From assembly GCA_964400105.1 (NCBI GenBank), contig CAYNTG010000067.1, forward strand, positions 1 through 12,831: DNA of 12,831 bases, read 5' to 3'. The notes below the pieces were generated by a model, which made no database searches, had not been told where the DNA came from, and was given only the letters and a program-made list of their open reading frames with translations. The translations under genes and the position numbers were made by a program. This document shows positions 1 through 6,642 of this stretch, piece by piece. Origin of the DNA: CAYNTG01 sp964400105. GTDB taxonomy: Bacteria > UBP14 > UBA6098. Position 1 is the first letter of the stretch. Every line of letters starts with the position of its first letter.

Positions 1-858
1 CTCCGCGATGGAGGTAAAATCGGACCATATTCCGTAGTAGGTTATTATCTCCAGAAAACCGCTGGCGGGAACAGGAACATCGTCCCAGCGAAGAAGAGCC
101 GCACTTAAAAAATAAGGACCTCCCGCAAACGAAGGATTAACATCAAAGCAGGACGGTATAAGCATCATCTCGTTGCCGGAAGCGAAAAAATCCGGGCAGG
201 TGGCGTCGAAGCTATCGACAAGCATGACACCGATGAGACTGGTTGGTAGAAATCCGGAAGCCGCGAGAAAATAAGGTGGCATTGTGGCCGGAGTGAAGAC
301 CATGTTAGTATCCGAATAAGGCATACCGGGACAAGCGATAAGAGGGCCGTCCATCGAATTTATCAAAATATCCCATTTATGTTCCAGGGCGATATTATGG
401 GTGTTAGACGTTAAGTTGTTAATAATATAACGCACTCGTATAAGACCGAGCGAATCGCCGAGCGAGTCGGGCGTGAGAAACTGGTCGATCTGAATCATGT
501 CCGTTCCACCGGACGGCATCGGAATTACCCATCTGTTTTGTATTGTGTTTGTAGCTATGAGAATCTGTGGATATCCGGCGCTTTTAAACGGCAATAAAAC
601 GGTGTCGGCGCTATATGTCACCATTCCATGGCTATATGTCGTGGAATCGATCTTCACGATGAAATGCGAACTGCCATCTGGGTAATCGGGATGAAAAAAG
701 TTATAATCCAGGCTTTGACCACCCGGATACGTTCCGACACCGAAAGAGCCAACGCTATCACCCACGCGTGCTTCGACTCCATAGCCGTGGACGCTTAAAT
801 AACCGAATACAGGACATGCTAAAGCGAAAATCGCCAGGAAAATAACAACATATCTCAT
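1..858 (-). CDS. Secreted protein of unrecognised family (3' end outside window)
   Basis: An open frame runs without a stop from an ATG at 858 to the left edge (286 codons), so the C-terminus is missing. The N-terminus MRYVVIFLAIFALACPVFG is a typical signal peptide, probably cleaved near residue 19. The mature part is rich in Gly, Ser, Asp and aromatics with few charged helices, as in beta-sandwich extracellular proteins. A central stretch around residues 137-170 (IRVRYIINNLTSNTHNIALE, then a DGPLI segment) resembles a recurring pattern in large secreted proteins of FCB-type candidate phyla, but I cannot assign a family or function. A GGGAG Shine-Dalgarno lies about 6 bases before this ATG. 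An in-frame ATG at 870 is also preceded by GGAG at suitable distance and would add MGEI, which fits a signal peptide less well. A T9SS sorting domain could lie beyond the edge; this is a guess from context. Confidence 0.8.
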   Translation of the reverse strand, partial: MRYVVIFLAIFALACPVFGYLSVHGYGVEARVGDSVGSFGVGTYPGGQSLDYNFFHPDYPDGSSHFIVKIDSTTYSHGMVTYSADTVLLPFKSAGYPQILIATNTIQNRWVIPMPSGGTDMIQIDQFLTPDSLGDSLGLIRVRYIINNLTSNTHNIALEHKWDILINSMDGPLIACPGMPYSDTNMVFTPATMPPYFLAASGFLPTSLIGVMLVDSFDATCPDFFASGNEMMLIPSCFDVNPSFAGGPYFLSAALLRWDDVPVPASGFLEIITYYGIWSDFTSIAE

Positions 859-904
859 TATTTCTCCCATGTTTCATCTCCATTATGAAACTTGATAATC
901 AACA

Positions 905-937
905 ATAATATGATAGGCCTATAAATAGTTTTGTCAA
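905..937 (-). promoter_or_regulatory. Probable sigma-70 promoter for the secreted protein at 858
   Basis: On the minus strand an exact TTGACA (-35, plus-strand 932-937) lies upstream of the gene. The -10 is less certain: ATCATA at 909-914 (17-base spacer), AATATG/CATATT at 907-912 (19-base spacer) or TATTAT at 905-910 (21-base spacer). A perfect 10-base palindrome, ATAGGCCTAT, at 913-922 lies in the spacer region and could be an operator. The -35 is seen directly; the choice of -10 and the operator role are inference. Confidence 0.45.
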
Positions 938-1050
938 TATTCCACAACAGGATAGCAATGATTAATGCCCCCGATCAATCGATATTCTTGATTTTATTCG
1001 CAGATTTGCGAAAGGACGAATTTCTCGGATTTGCGGGTTATTTTCGTAAT

Positions 1051-1071
1051 AGGTAAAAGGTAAAAGGTAAG
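1051..1071. repeat. Heptameric tandem repeat, 3 copies (AGGTAAA)
   Basis: Three head-to-tail 7-base units, AGGTAAA, AGGTAAA and AGGTAAG, occupy 1051-1071 in a gene-free stretch. Short tandem heptamers of this kind are known in intergenic DNA of filamentous cyanobacteria (STRR sequences) and turn up in other bacteria. No coding role is likely, since the surrounding frames have no recognisable protein. Confidence 0.75.
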
Positions 1072-1092
1072 AGGGCCACGCCTGCATCTCCA

Positions 1093-1113
1093 AGAATGAA
1101 GAATGCAGAATGC
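1093..1113. repeat. Second heptameric tandem repeat, 3 copies (AGAATGM)
   Basis: Units AGAATGA, AGAATGC and AGAATGC follow each other at 1093-1113, only 21 bases after the AGGTAAA array. Both arrays have 7-base periods but different unit sequences, and the second runs directly towards the G-rich repeat element starting at 1123. Confidence 0.75.
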
Positions 1114-1122
1114 TGTGGGGGC

Positions 1123-1340
1123 GTTGGCGTGGGGGAGGGGAAGGGAAGTGTGGGGATTTTTGTGCGAAGCATGGGTTTCTCCCGCTTACGAAGTAAACGC
1201 AAAAATCGTGACAGCGGTCGCCAGCGGCGACAGCCAACTTGCTCGACGCGCCTTTGGCACGATTTGCTTTTTGGTCGGAAATCTTTTTCACCAATAGCGC
1301 GAACGAAAGGAGCGCCTGCGAAGGGCCGCGATAATTTAAC
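1123..1340. repeat. G-rich intergenic repeat element R1 (related to R2 at 9015-9257)
   Basis: Four landmarks occur in the same order and similar spacing as in the intergenic stretch at 9016-9166: GTTGGCG (1123), GGGGATTTTTG (from 1152), GCAAAAATCGTGACA (1199-1213; 14 of 15 bases equal the R2 copy at 9097-9111) and TGGCACG (1255-1261). Distances from the first landmark are 0, 29, 76 and 132 here against 0, 30, 81 and 144 in R2. A small perfect hairpin, GTCGCC-AGC-GGCGAC, lies at 1217-1231. The right boundary is not visible and is set approximately. Apart from this, the tandem repeats and the promoter near 905-937, I see nothing else in 859-1411. Confidence 0.55.
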
Positions 1341-1348
1341 TTAATCCG

Positions 1349-1402
1349 AAAAAATCGTTAGCAAGAAGCCATTTGCTGTCGGCCATGCCGAACATTGCCG
1401 AC
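1349..1402 (-). terminator. Possible terminator region for tRNA-Glu
   Basis: Reading the minus strand downstream of the tRNA, a hairpin GTCGGC...GCCGAC (1402-1378, 13-base loop) is followed at once by a weaker one, AGCAA...TTGCT (1377-1360, 8-base loop), and then a run of six T (1354-1349) five bases further on. Neither stem is strong, so this is a plausible but weak intrinsic terminator. Confidence 0.3.
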
Positions 1403-1411
1403 ATATGATTT

Positions 1412-1486
1412 TGGTAGCGGTACGGGGAATCGAACCCCGGTCTGATGGCTGAGAACCACCTGTCCTAACCCCTAGACGATACCGCC
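1412..1486 (-). tRNA. tRNA-Glu (anticodon CTC)
   Basis: The minus strand folds as a complete 75-base tRNA with encoded CCA (plus-strand 1412-1414). Acceptor GGCGGTA pairs with TACCGCT, leaving a G1-U72 wobble; discriminator is A. The D arm GTCTAGGGGTTAGGAC is the pattern usual in tRNA-Glu. The anticodon arm is GGTGG / TTCTCAG / CCATC, giving anticodon CTC (1451-1453) after U33, which reads GAG. The T arm is CGGGG-TTCGATT-CCCCG, and the variable loop has 4 bases. The isotype assignment rests on the anticodon and D arm. No second tRNA is adjacent. Confidence 0.95.
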
Positions 1487-1504
1487 ATTTTCAGAACACG
1501 GCTA

Positions 1505-1533
1505 ATTATAAATTTTTACTAGTCGTATGTCAA
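1505..1533 (-). promoter_or_regulatory. Consensus sigma-70 promoter of tRNA-Glu
   Basis: On the minus strand TTGACA (plus 1528-1533) and TATAAT (plus 1505-1510) are separated by exactly 17 bases, matching the sigma-70 consensus at all 12 positions. Transcription would begin near 1498, giving a leader of about a dozen bases before the mature tRNA 5' end at 1486. This is the strongest promoter visible in the window. Confidence 0.88.
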
Positions 1534-1587
1534 GGAAAAAGTTCCATAGAAATTTATACAAAATCAAACGGGAAAAACATATTCCGA

Positions 1588-1616
1588 TTGACTTGGAGGG
1601 AATATCTTAGTAAATT
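1588..1616 (+). promoter_or_regulatory. Possible promoter of the outer-membrane protein gene
   Basis: TTGACT (1588-1593) and TAAATT (1611-1616) are spaced by 17 bases. If used, transcription would begin around 1622-1625, at or next to the ATG at 1625, so the message would be leaderless or nearly so. The only good Shine-Dalgarno-like string (GGAGGG, 1595-1600) lies inside this promoter and too far upstream of the ATG. Confidence 0.35.
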
Positions 1617-1624
1617 TTGCGGAA

Positions 1625-2851
1625 ATGCTAAAACTTATAATACCGCTGCTTATCTTCATAACCTCATCCACAATCGCGGGTCTAAATCTGCGTGGCGGAG
1701 TCGGCTATTCGCAGTTTGCGCAAAGATACGTCCTGTTCGAGGATGACACGATTACGGCGTCGAACGAGGGTAAGATATTCATCGAGGGCAACGCCGGGAA
1801 ATCCTATGGACAGCCGGGGGGCAGGGCAAATTGGATGTTGTCCGGCGGAAGTTCCAGCTTTTGGGGAAGGACATGGGGGAGATGGACGGTCAAATCGGAT
1901 AACGATTTCTCGATGATAACACAATTGTCCGCCGACCTGCGCCAGCCATACGAGGATGAATCGGCTGCCGGATATTTTAAAGGCGCGGGATTTTTGAAAC
2001 TCAAAAAAAAATGGGACAACACCAAAAGTGCGGCTAAATTCGCATATGAAAACAAGGCATACTCTTCCGAATCGAGCTATTCCTATGATTATTCGCTCTC
2101 GAAAATGCGATTCGATATTTCATTGCCTCTATTCGGAACCGATGAGCTGACCATCGCATACCAATTCGCATTCAGGTTCGCACCCGATACGGTCGAGGCG
2201 AACTATATCCGCAATAATTTCTATGCTACATGGGATAAGTTCTGGAATGTCAATTATCTTCGTGCGGATATCGAGGCCGAACGACGTGTTTATAATCGCG
2301 GCGACCTCTATGGCAATTTCTGGCGCATCGATGGCACGTTCGAGCCGCGAATCGCGCTCGCAAGAAAATTGACGCTCGTTCCAAAGTTGGCGGTCGAGGG
2401 ATACCGATACGACTGGGCCGACGAGGTGCATCCAAACCGTGAACAGGTTACGCTCTCCGCCGGTGCGGAATGGATGTTTTCTTCCTATCTGAATGCCGAA
2501 TTTGCGCCGAAATTCCTCGTTAGCCACGCCGGTGAAGCGGTCGAGACGGACAATTTTAACGAGATTTCCCTCGAATTTGGCATAGATTGGCTTCGATATA
2601 ATCAGGTATGGCTTTATGCCAATATCGAGCCGGGCTATCGAATTTACGCCGACGATCCGCCGGACGAATTCGCCTATTTTTCGGATTTCTTTTTCGTCGA
2701 GGGAAGCGCCTACTGCGCCTGGTGGATAGTGGAGCGGCTCCGCTTCGACGTCATGATTAGCTGTTCCCCGGAATGGCACGTAATCGACGATGACGATATA
2801 ACGACCTTTTACCTGTCAACCAATCTGCGCTATGAATTCTTCGGAGATTGA
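1625..2851 (+). CDS. Predicted outer-membrane beta-barrel protein, 408 aa
   Basis: The protein starts with a signal peptide (residues 1-18, cleavage near TIAG), followed by alternating polar/hydrophobic, aromatic-rich segments typical of transmembrane beta-strands (for example ELTIAYQFAFRFAP, FDISLPLF, VWLYANIEPGYRIYA). It ends in a strand-like, aromatic-rich segment close to the C-terminus (LRYEFFGD). This points to an outer-membrane barrel of a size compatible with about 16 or more strands; the substrate or role is unknown, and no named family is recognised. There is no Shine-Dalgarno at normal distance and no earlier in-frame ATG, GTG or TTG between the GGAGGG at 1595-1600 and the ATG, so the ATG at 1625 is kept. 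It is the first gene of a plus-strand run with the amidohydrolase 39 bases downstream and purN. Confidence 0.8.
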   Translation: MLKLIIPLLIFITSSTIAGLNLRGGVGYSQFAQRYVLFEDDTITASNEGKIFIEGNAGKSYGQPGGRANWMLSGGSSSFWGRTWGRWTVKSDNDFSMITQLSADLRQPYEDESAAGYFKGAGFLKLKKKWDNTKSAAKFAYENKAYSSESSYSYDYSLSKMRFDISLPLFGTDELTIAYQFAFRFAPDTVEANYIRNNFYATWDKFWNVNYLRADIEAERRVYNRGDLYGNFWRIDGTFEPRIALARKLTLVPKLAVEGYRYDWADEVHPNREQVTLSAGAEWMFSSYLNAEFAPKFLVSHAGEAVETDNFNEISLEFGIDWLRYNQVWLYANIEPGYRIYADDPPDEFAYFSDFFFVEGSAYCAWWIVERLRFDVMISCSPEWHVIDDDDITTFYLSTNLRYEFFGD

Positions 2852-2890
2852 CGATAAAATTCAACAGCGGTGGTAATTTGCGCTTTAATA

Positions 2891-4363
2891 ATGTATAGAA
2901 TATTATTGTTAAAACCGGAAAAAGCCTTCGTCGAAGGACGATTCGAAAGAGGGATCGATCTGCTCGTTTCAAACGGTCGAATCGAGGCCATCGACCGCGA
3001 GATCGAAGCGCCGAAAGACTGCCGAACTATCGATTTATCTGGGAAAATACTGCTTCCGGCGATGTGGGATGTTCATGTCCATTTCTTTCAGTCGGGGATT
3101 CGGATGAACTCCTTCGACGCTGCGGGCTTGAGCGGCGACTCGCTTTTTTCTGCAATGTCGGATTGGCTCGAAAAGCACGATGAGATAGACGGTTACGGTC
3201 TATCCCCATTGCGGGACGGCGAACTTCCGGGTCGCACGGAATTGGATCGAATCTCCAAAAAAAAACCGATCTTTATCCGCCGCGTCGATGGCCATTCGAG
3301 CTGCGCAAATTCTGCTGCGATAGACATTTACGGCGAAAAACTTCCCGGACTCGAAAGCTCCGAACTCGTCGATGGCCGTTTTTTCGGAAAATCGCATATT
3401 GCACTCGACAGATTCTCTCTCGGAAGAATCTCCGAATGCGATCTTAGAAAAGCGGCTGAAGCGGTGGCGAAAAACGCCCTATCGATGGGCTGCGCGAATA
3501 TCGGCGCGTTGGTCCCGAATGTGCGCTGGATGCGCGTTTTGCTCGATATGAAACTTCCGGTCAACGTGATCCCGCGACTCGAAACGCTCGACCCCTCCGA
3601 AGCGTCAAATTTAGGCCTGTCAAAAGTCGGTGGTTGCATGCCGATGGCCGACGGCTCGTTCGGAAGCCACAGCGCGCTTTTATCGAAGGATTATGCCGAT
3701 AGGCCCGGTTGCCGTGGCACGGCGGAGATCTCGCAGGCAGATTTGAATCGCTGGTTCGCCGAGGCGTCAAAACTGCGGTTTTTACCAGCCGTTCACGCGA
3801 TAGGCGATGCCGCAGTCGATATGGTTTTGAACTCTATCGAGGCCCTCGAATCCGATGATCGTCCACAGAACCCGCGGATCGAGCACGCCGAGCTTCTTCG
3901 GGATGACCAGATCGAAAGAATCGCACGTATGAAAATCTCGCTCGCGATGCAACCGGTCTTCGAAAAACTTTGGGGCGGGCCGGATGGACTCTATTCGAGG
4001 CGGCTCGGCGAAAGATGGCGACAGACGAATCGATTCCGCGATTTGATCGATGCCGGAGTGATAATCGCCGGAAGTTCGGACAGCTATATCACGCCCATCG
4101 ACCCGCTCGACGGCGTTTTCGCGGCGGTCAACCATCCAAATCCGGCACAGCGAGTCTCGCTTTCCGAGGGGATCGCAATGTTTTCATCGATGGCGGCTCG
4201 GTCCGAGATGCTGTTCGATGACCGGGGAAGCATCCAGATCGGCAAATCGGCGGATTTCGTCGTTGTGAGCGGCGATCTCGACAAAAGAGAGAATATATCT
4301 ATCGAGGCCACGATAATCGGTGGCGAAATCGTATTCGAAAATGGAGGGGAAAGCGATGAATAA
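2891..4363 (+). CDS. YtcJ-like metal-dependent amidohydrolase (Amidohydro_3), 490 aa
   Basis: The protein belongs to the amidohydrolase superfamily, Amidohydro_3/YtcJ branch, which hydrolyses C-N bonds of amides, formamides and related compounds. Visible elements, numbered from the ATG at 2891: an N-terminal beta-sandwich piece ending GKILLPAMWDVHVH with metal ligands H62 and H64; the YtcJ-type DGHSSCANS segment (133-141); DGSFGSHSA (254-262); HAIGD (302-306); IEHAE with H332; and SSDS with D397, followed by TPIDPL. The C-terminal GKSADFVVVSGD closes the sandwich domain. There is no signal peptide, so it is probably cytoplasmic. The start is uncertain: neither 2891 nor an in-frame GTG at 2870 has a good ribosome site; MYRILLLKPEKAF at 2891 matches how family members begin. 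It overlaps purN by 8 bases. The true substrate cannot be read from sequence. Confidence 0.88.
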   Translation: MYRILLLKPEKAFVEGRFERGIDLLVSNGRIEAIDREIEAPKDCRTIDLSGKILLPAMWDVHVHFFQSGIRMNSFDAAGLSGDSLFSAMSDWLEKHDEIDGYGLSPLRDGELPGRTELDRISKKKPIFIRRVDGHSSCANSAAIDIYGEKLPGLESSELVDGRFFGKSHIALDRFSLGRISECDLRKAAEAVAKNALSMGCANIGALVPNVRWMRVLLDMKLPVNVIPRLETLDPSEASNLGLSKVGGCMPMADGSFGSHSALLSKDYADRPGCRGTAEISQADLNRWFAEASKLRFLPAVHAIGDAAVDMVLNSIEALESDDRPQNPRIEHAELLRDDQIERIARMKISLAMQPVFEKLWGGPDGLYSRRLGERWRQTNRFRDLIDAGVIIAGSSDSYITPIDPLDGVFAAVNHPNPAQRVSLSEGIAMFSSMAARSEMLFDDRGSIQIGKSADFVVVSGDLDKRENISIEATIIGGEIVFENGGESDE

Positions 4364-4970
4364 ACGGATGAAACTCGCGGTTTTCATATCCGGAGGTGGG
4401 ACGAACCTTCAGGCGATAATCGACGCGGTGAATTCGGGAAAATTGGATGCCAAAATCGTGCTCGTTTTATCCAATATTTCCGATGCATTCGGTCTCGAAA
4501 GGGCGCGCCGGGAGGGAATCCCCACTGCGATAATCAGCAGAGCTGATTTTGATTCGCGCGATAGATTTATCGAAAAATTCCTCGGAACGCTTTCATTACA
4601 CGGCGCGAATTTCATCGCGCTCGCGGGATATCTCAGGATGATTCCGCCGGAGGTGATAGAGGAGTTTCACGGCCGGATCGTCAATATTCATCCTGGACCG
4701 CTGCCGGAATTTGGTGGAAAGGGGATGTTCGGAATCCACGTCCACGAGGCCGTTCTCGCCGCCGAAAGGAAGACGACATGCGTTACCGTCCATCACGTCA
4801 CCAAAGGTTACGACGAGGGTTCGACAATCGCCACGAGAGAGGCGCCGGTTCTTCCGAACGATACACCGCAAAGCCTTCAGGCGCGCGTTCTCGAGATCGA
4901 ACACGAGCTTTATCCAGAGGTCCTCGAAAGGCTAGCGACCTCGCTAAATAATTCAACAGAAGATGCATAA
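4356..4970 (+). CDS. purN: Phosphoribosylglycinamide formyltransferase, 204 aa
   Basis: PurN transfers a formyl group from 10-formyltetrahydrofolate to glycinamide ribonucleotide in the third step of purine synthesis, in the cytoplasm. The phosphate loop SGGGTNLQAI (12-21) and catalytic residues N110, H112 (VNIHPGPLP) and D153 (GYDEGSTI) are all present, and the 204-residue length is normal. The loop after HPGPLP carries FGGKGMFG, an insertion I associate with Bacteroidota-like PurN. The start at 4356 is set by GGAGGGG at 4343-4349, six bases upstream; a longer in-frame form from 4320 lacks such a site. The ATG lies inside the end of the amidohydrolase gene (8-base overlap), so the two are probably translationally coupled. 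No other purine gene is in view, so purN here is separated from the classical pur cluster. Confidence 0.95.
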   Translation: MNKRMKLAVFISGGGTNLQAIIDAVNSGKLDAKIVLVLSNISDAFGLERARREGIPTAIISRADFDSRDRFIEKFLGTLSLHGANFIALAGYLRMIPPEVIEEFHGRIVNIHPGPLPEFGGKGMFGIHVHEAVLAAERKTTCVTVHHVTKGYDEGSTIATREAPVLPNDTPQSLQARVLEIEHELYPEVLERLATSLNNSTEDA

Positions 4971-5009
4971 TATTAAATGTAATTATATGAAAGGCGGATT
5001 ATACATTCG

Positions 5010-6575
5010 TCAAGTAGTATCGATTTCCACATACGTGGATGGTTCTATCAATTTGTATAATATATACAGATCGTAATATCCCCAGGGTGAGCGACCGGCG
5101 ATTCGCCGGACTTTTTTAGCAAACAAAGGAGCATAGGAATTTCCCCAAAATTCCACAGTGAGAGTATCCTTATTGGAATCTTGACCTTTAGGGGAGTAAT
5201 TGACGATATACTTGGGTATTATGTTTTTATCGGCAAAATATTTTGATATATGGTCGCCGCCATATTTTATCTTGTATTCTGTAATTTCCGGAGTGGCGAT
5301 TCCGTTGAAATCTAATATATATCTATCGCAATAATATCCTACAACCCCAAGTTCCCATACACAGATAGTATCTCCAGGTTGTGTGTATTCTTTAATCTCA
5401 TGGGCGAACTCTATAAAATTAGTGTCCTCGCCATCGCGAAAACGATCGTTGAAAATCGAGAAACGATAATAGATTTTAGTCTGTATTCCGACAGATACGA
5501 GAATGATTAGAATAATAAATACGATTTTTATCTTATTAGATATATTATATAGATTCGACTGAAACGATTTTTCAATTAATATACATAAAAATAATGCAAT
5601 AAATGGCGTAAATAGATTGAGGTATATCGAAGATATATATGTTCCTGTTATCAAATAACCGAAAATCGCCATCGACCATATAAAAATCAATGTAAAGTCC
5701 AGAAATTCGCTTTTTTGATGGATGAATTTTATTAAATTAGAGATAACATTTTTTAAATGTCCCGCTTTGAATGTAGTATATAGTAAGAATAATATAAAGA
5801 TATATATAGCTAATTGTGGAATGAGCGCTATTTTCAGGAATTTTGGGAAATATTCAGTCAAATAATGCGGCGTCAAAATACCGCCGGATTTCGATAAAAC
5901 CGTCTGAGGAAAGAGACAGCCGAAATGCTTATGAGCATAAATCATCCATGGCGATACTATTATAAAAAGACCCAATAAATATCCGATAATATGTTTTATT
6001 CTATTTGGGAATTTAATTAGAATAAATATTATGCCGAGAACACCGAGAACGGCCATCTCTGGCCGCGTGAGAAAAGCAAAACCGGCCAATATTCCACACA
6101 AAATATAATGCGTAAGGCGACACTTATTATGTAATGTTAGTAATGAATATATAAAAAACGCCGCGATAGAAACCTTCCACGATAGCTCCCAGCCTGCCCA
6201 TAACCACCTCAGATAAAACGGGTCGAGGAATACTACTCCAATAAAAAGCATAAAGATTAGTTCACTTTTTATATATTTACGGGCAATTAGCCATAAAGAG
6301 AAACATGCGAGAATATGCGAAATAAAAGAAAGGATATATCGAGCAATATCTATGTCCCTGAAAACCCTTGTTAGCCAGGTCCACGCATAAAACCATGTTA
6401 CACTGGTCATTATAAAAGAAGGTTCGCCCGGATTATACTCGACGATGCCGCTTTTTATAAAATTTTTTATCAAACGCATATAGATAAATGTATCGTCGCC
6501 GAGACACTGAATATATACAACGCTCAGTATTAATGATAATAGGGATATTATTATCAATATATGTATTTTTTTCAT
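5010..6575 (-). CDS. Integral-membrane GT-C type glycosyltransferase (GT39/ArnT-like), 521 aa
   Basis: The protein has about ten hydrophobic segments spread over residues 1-370 and a soluble C-terminal region of roughly 150 residues. An acidic pair, D27-D28, sits in the first external loop straight after the first membrane segment (GDDTFIYMRLIKNF), followed by YNPGEPSF...TS. This layout is that of GT-C enzymes such as GT39/PMT and ArnT relatives, which transfer sugars from polyprenyl-phosphate donors to acceptors on the periplasmic side. Donor and acceptor cannot be inferred. The gene lies 67 bases downstream of the amidase on the same strand and may be in its operon. It is strikingly A+T-rich: two 60-base blocks counted by hand (5701-5760, 6121-6180) have 12 and 19 G+C, and many Ile codons are ATA. 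No clear Shine-Dalgarno precedes the ATG at 6575. Its 3' end faces purN across a 39-base gap. Confidence 0.8.
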   Translation of the reverse strand: MKKIHILIIISLLSLILSVVYIQCLGDDTFIYMRLIKNFIKSGIVEYNPGEPSFIMTSVTWFYAWTWLTRVFRDIDIARYILSFISHILACFSLWLIARKYIKSELIFMLFIGVVFLDPFYLRWLWAGWELSWKVSIAAFFIYSLLTLHNKCRLTHYILCGILAGFAFLTRPEMAVLGVLGIIFILIKFPNRIKHIIGYLLGLFIIVSPWMIYAHKHFGCLFPQTVLSKSGGILTPHYLTEYFPKFLKIALIPQLAIYIFILFLLYTTFKAGHLKNVISNLIKFIHQKSEFLDFTLIFIWSMAIFGYLITGTYISSIYLNLFTPFIALFLCILIEKSFQSNLYNISNKIKIVFIILIILVSVGIQTKIYYRFSIFNDRFRDGEDTNFIEFAHEIKEYTQPGDTICVWELGVVGYYCDRYILDFNGIATPEITEYKIKYGGDHISKYFADKNIIPKYIVNYSPKGQDSNKDTLTVEFWGNSYAPLFAKKVRRIAGRSPWGYYDLYILYKLIEPSTYVEIDTT

Positions 6576-6642
6576 TTTACTTAAATCTAAATAGAAACAT
6601 TAAAACAACATAAATAATGGAATCGGTTATGATTTATAAAAA

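Noticed and set aside
962..1344. Open frames of 64-110 codons on both strands across the 859-1411 gap
   Set aside because: They run through the heptamer arrays and R1, have low-complexity compositions, overlap each other on both strands and show no recognisable domain. The nucleotide-level repeat explains them better than coding does.
2129..2779. 216-codon open frame on the minus strand
   Set aside because: It is antisense to the outer-membrane protein gene, which has a signal peptide and barrel pattern; the reverse frame has neither.
4933..4946. TAGCGA/TCGCTA inverted repeat near the purN stop as a terminator
   Set aside because: The stem is short, the loop is 2-4 bases, and no T run follows on either strand.
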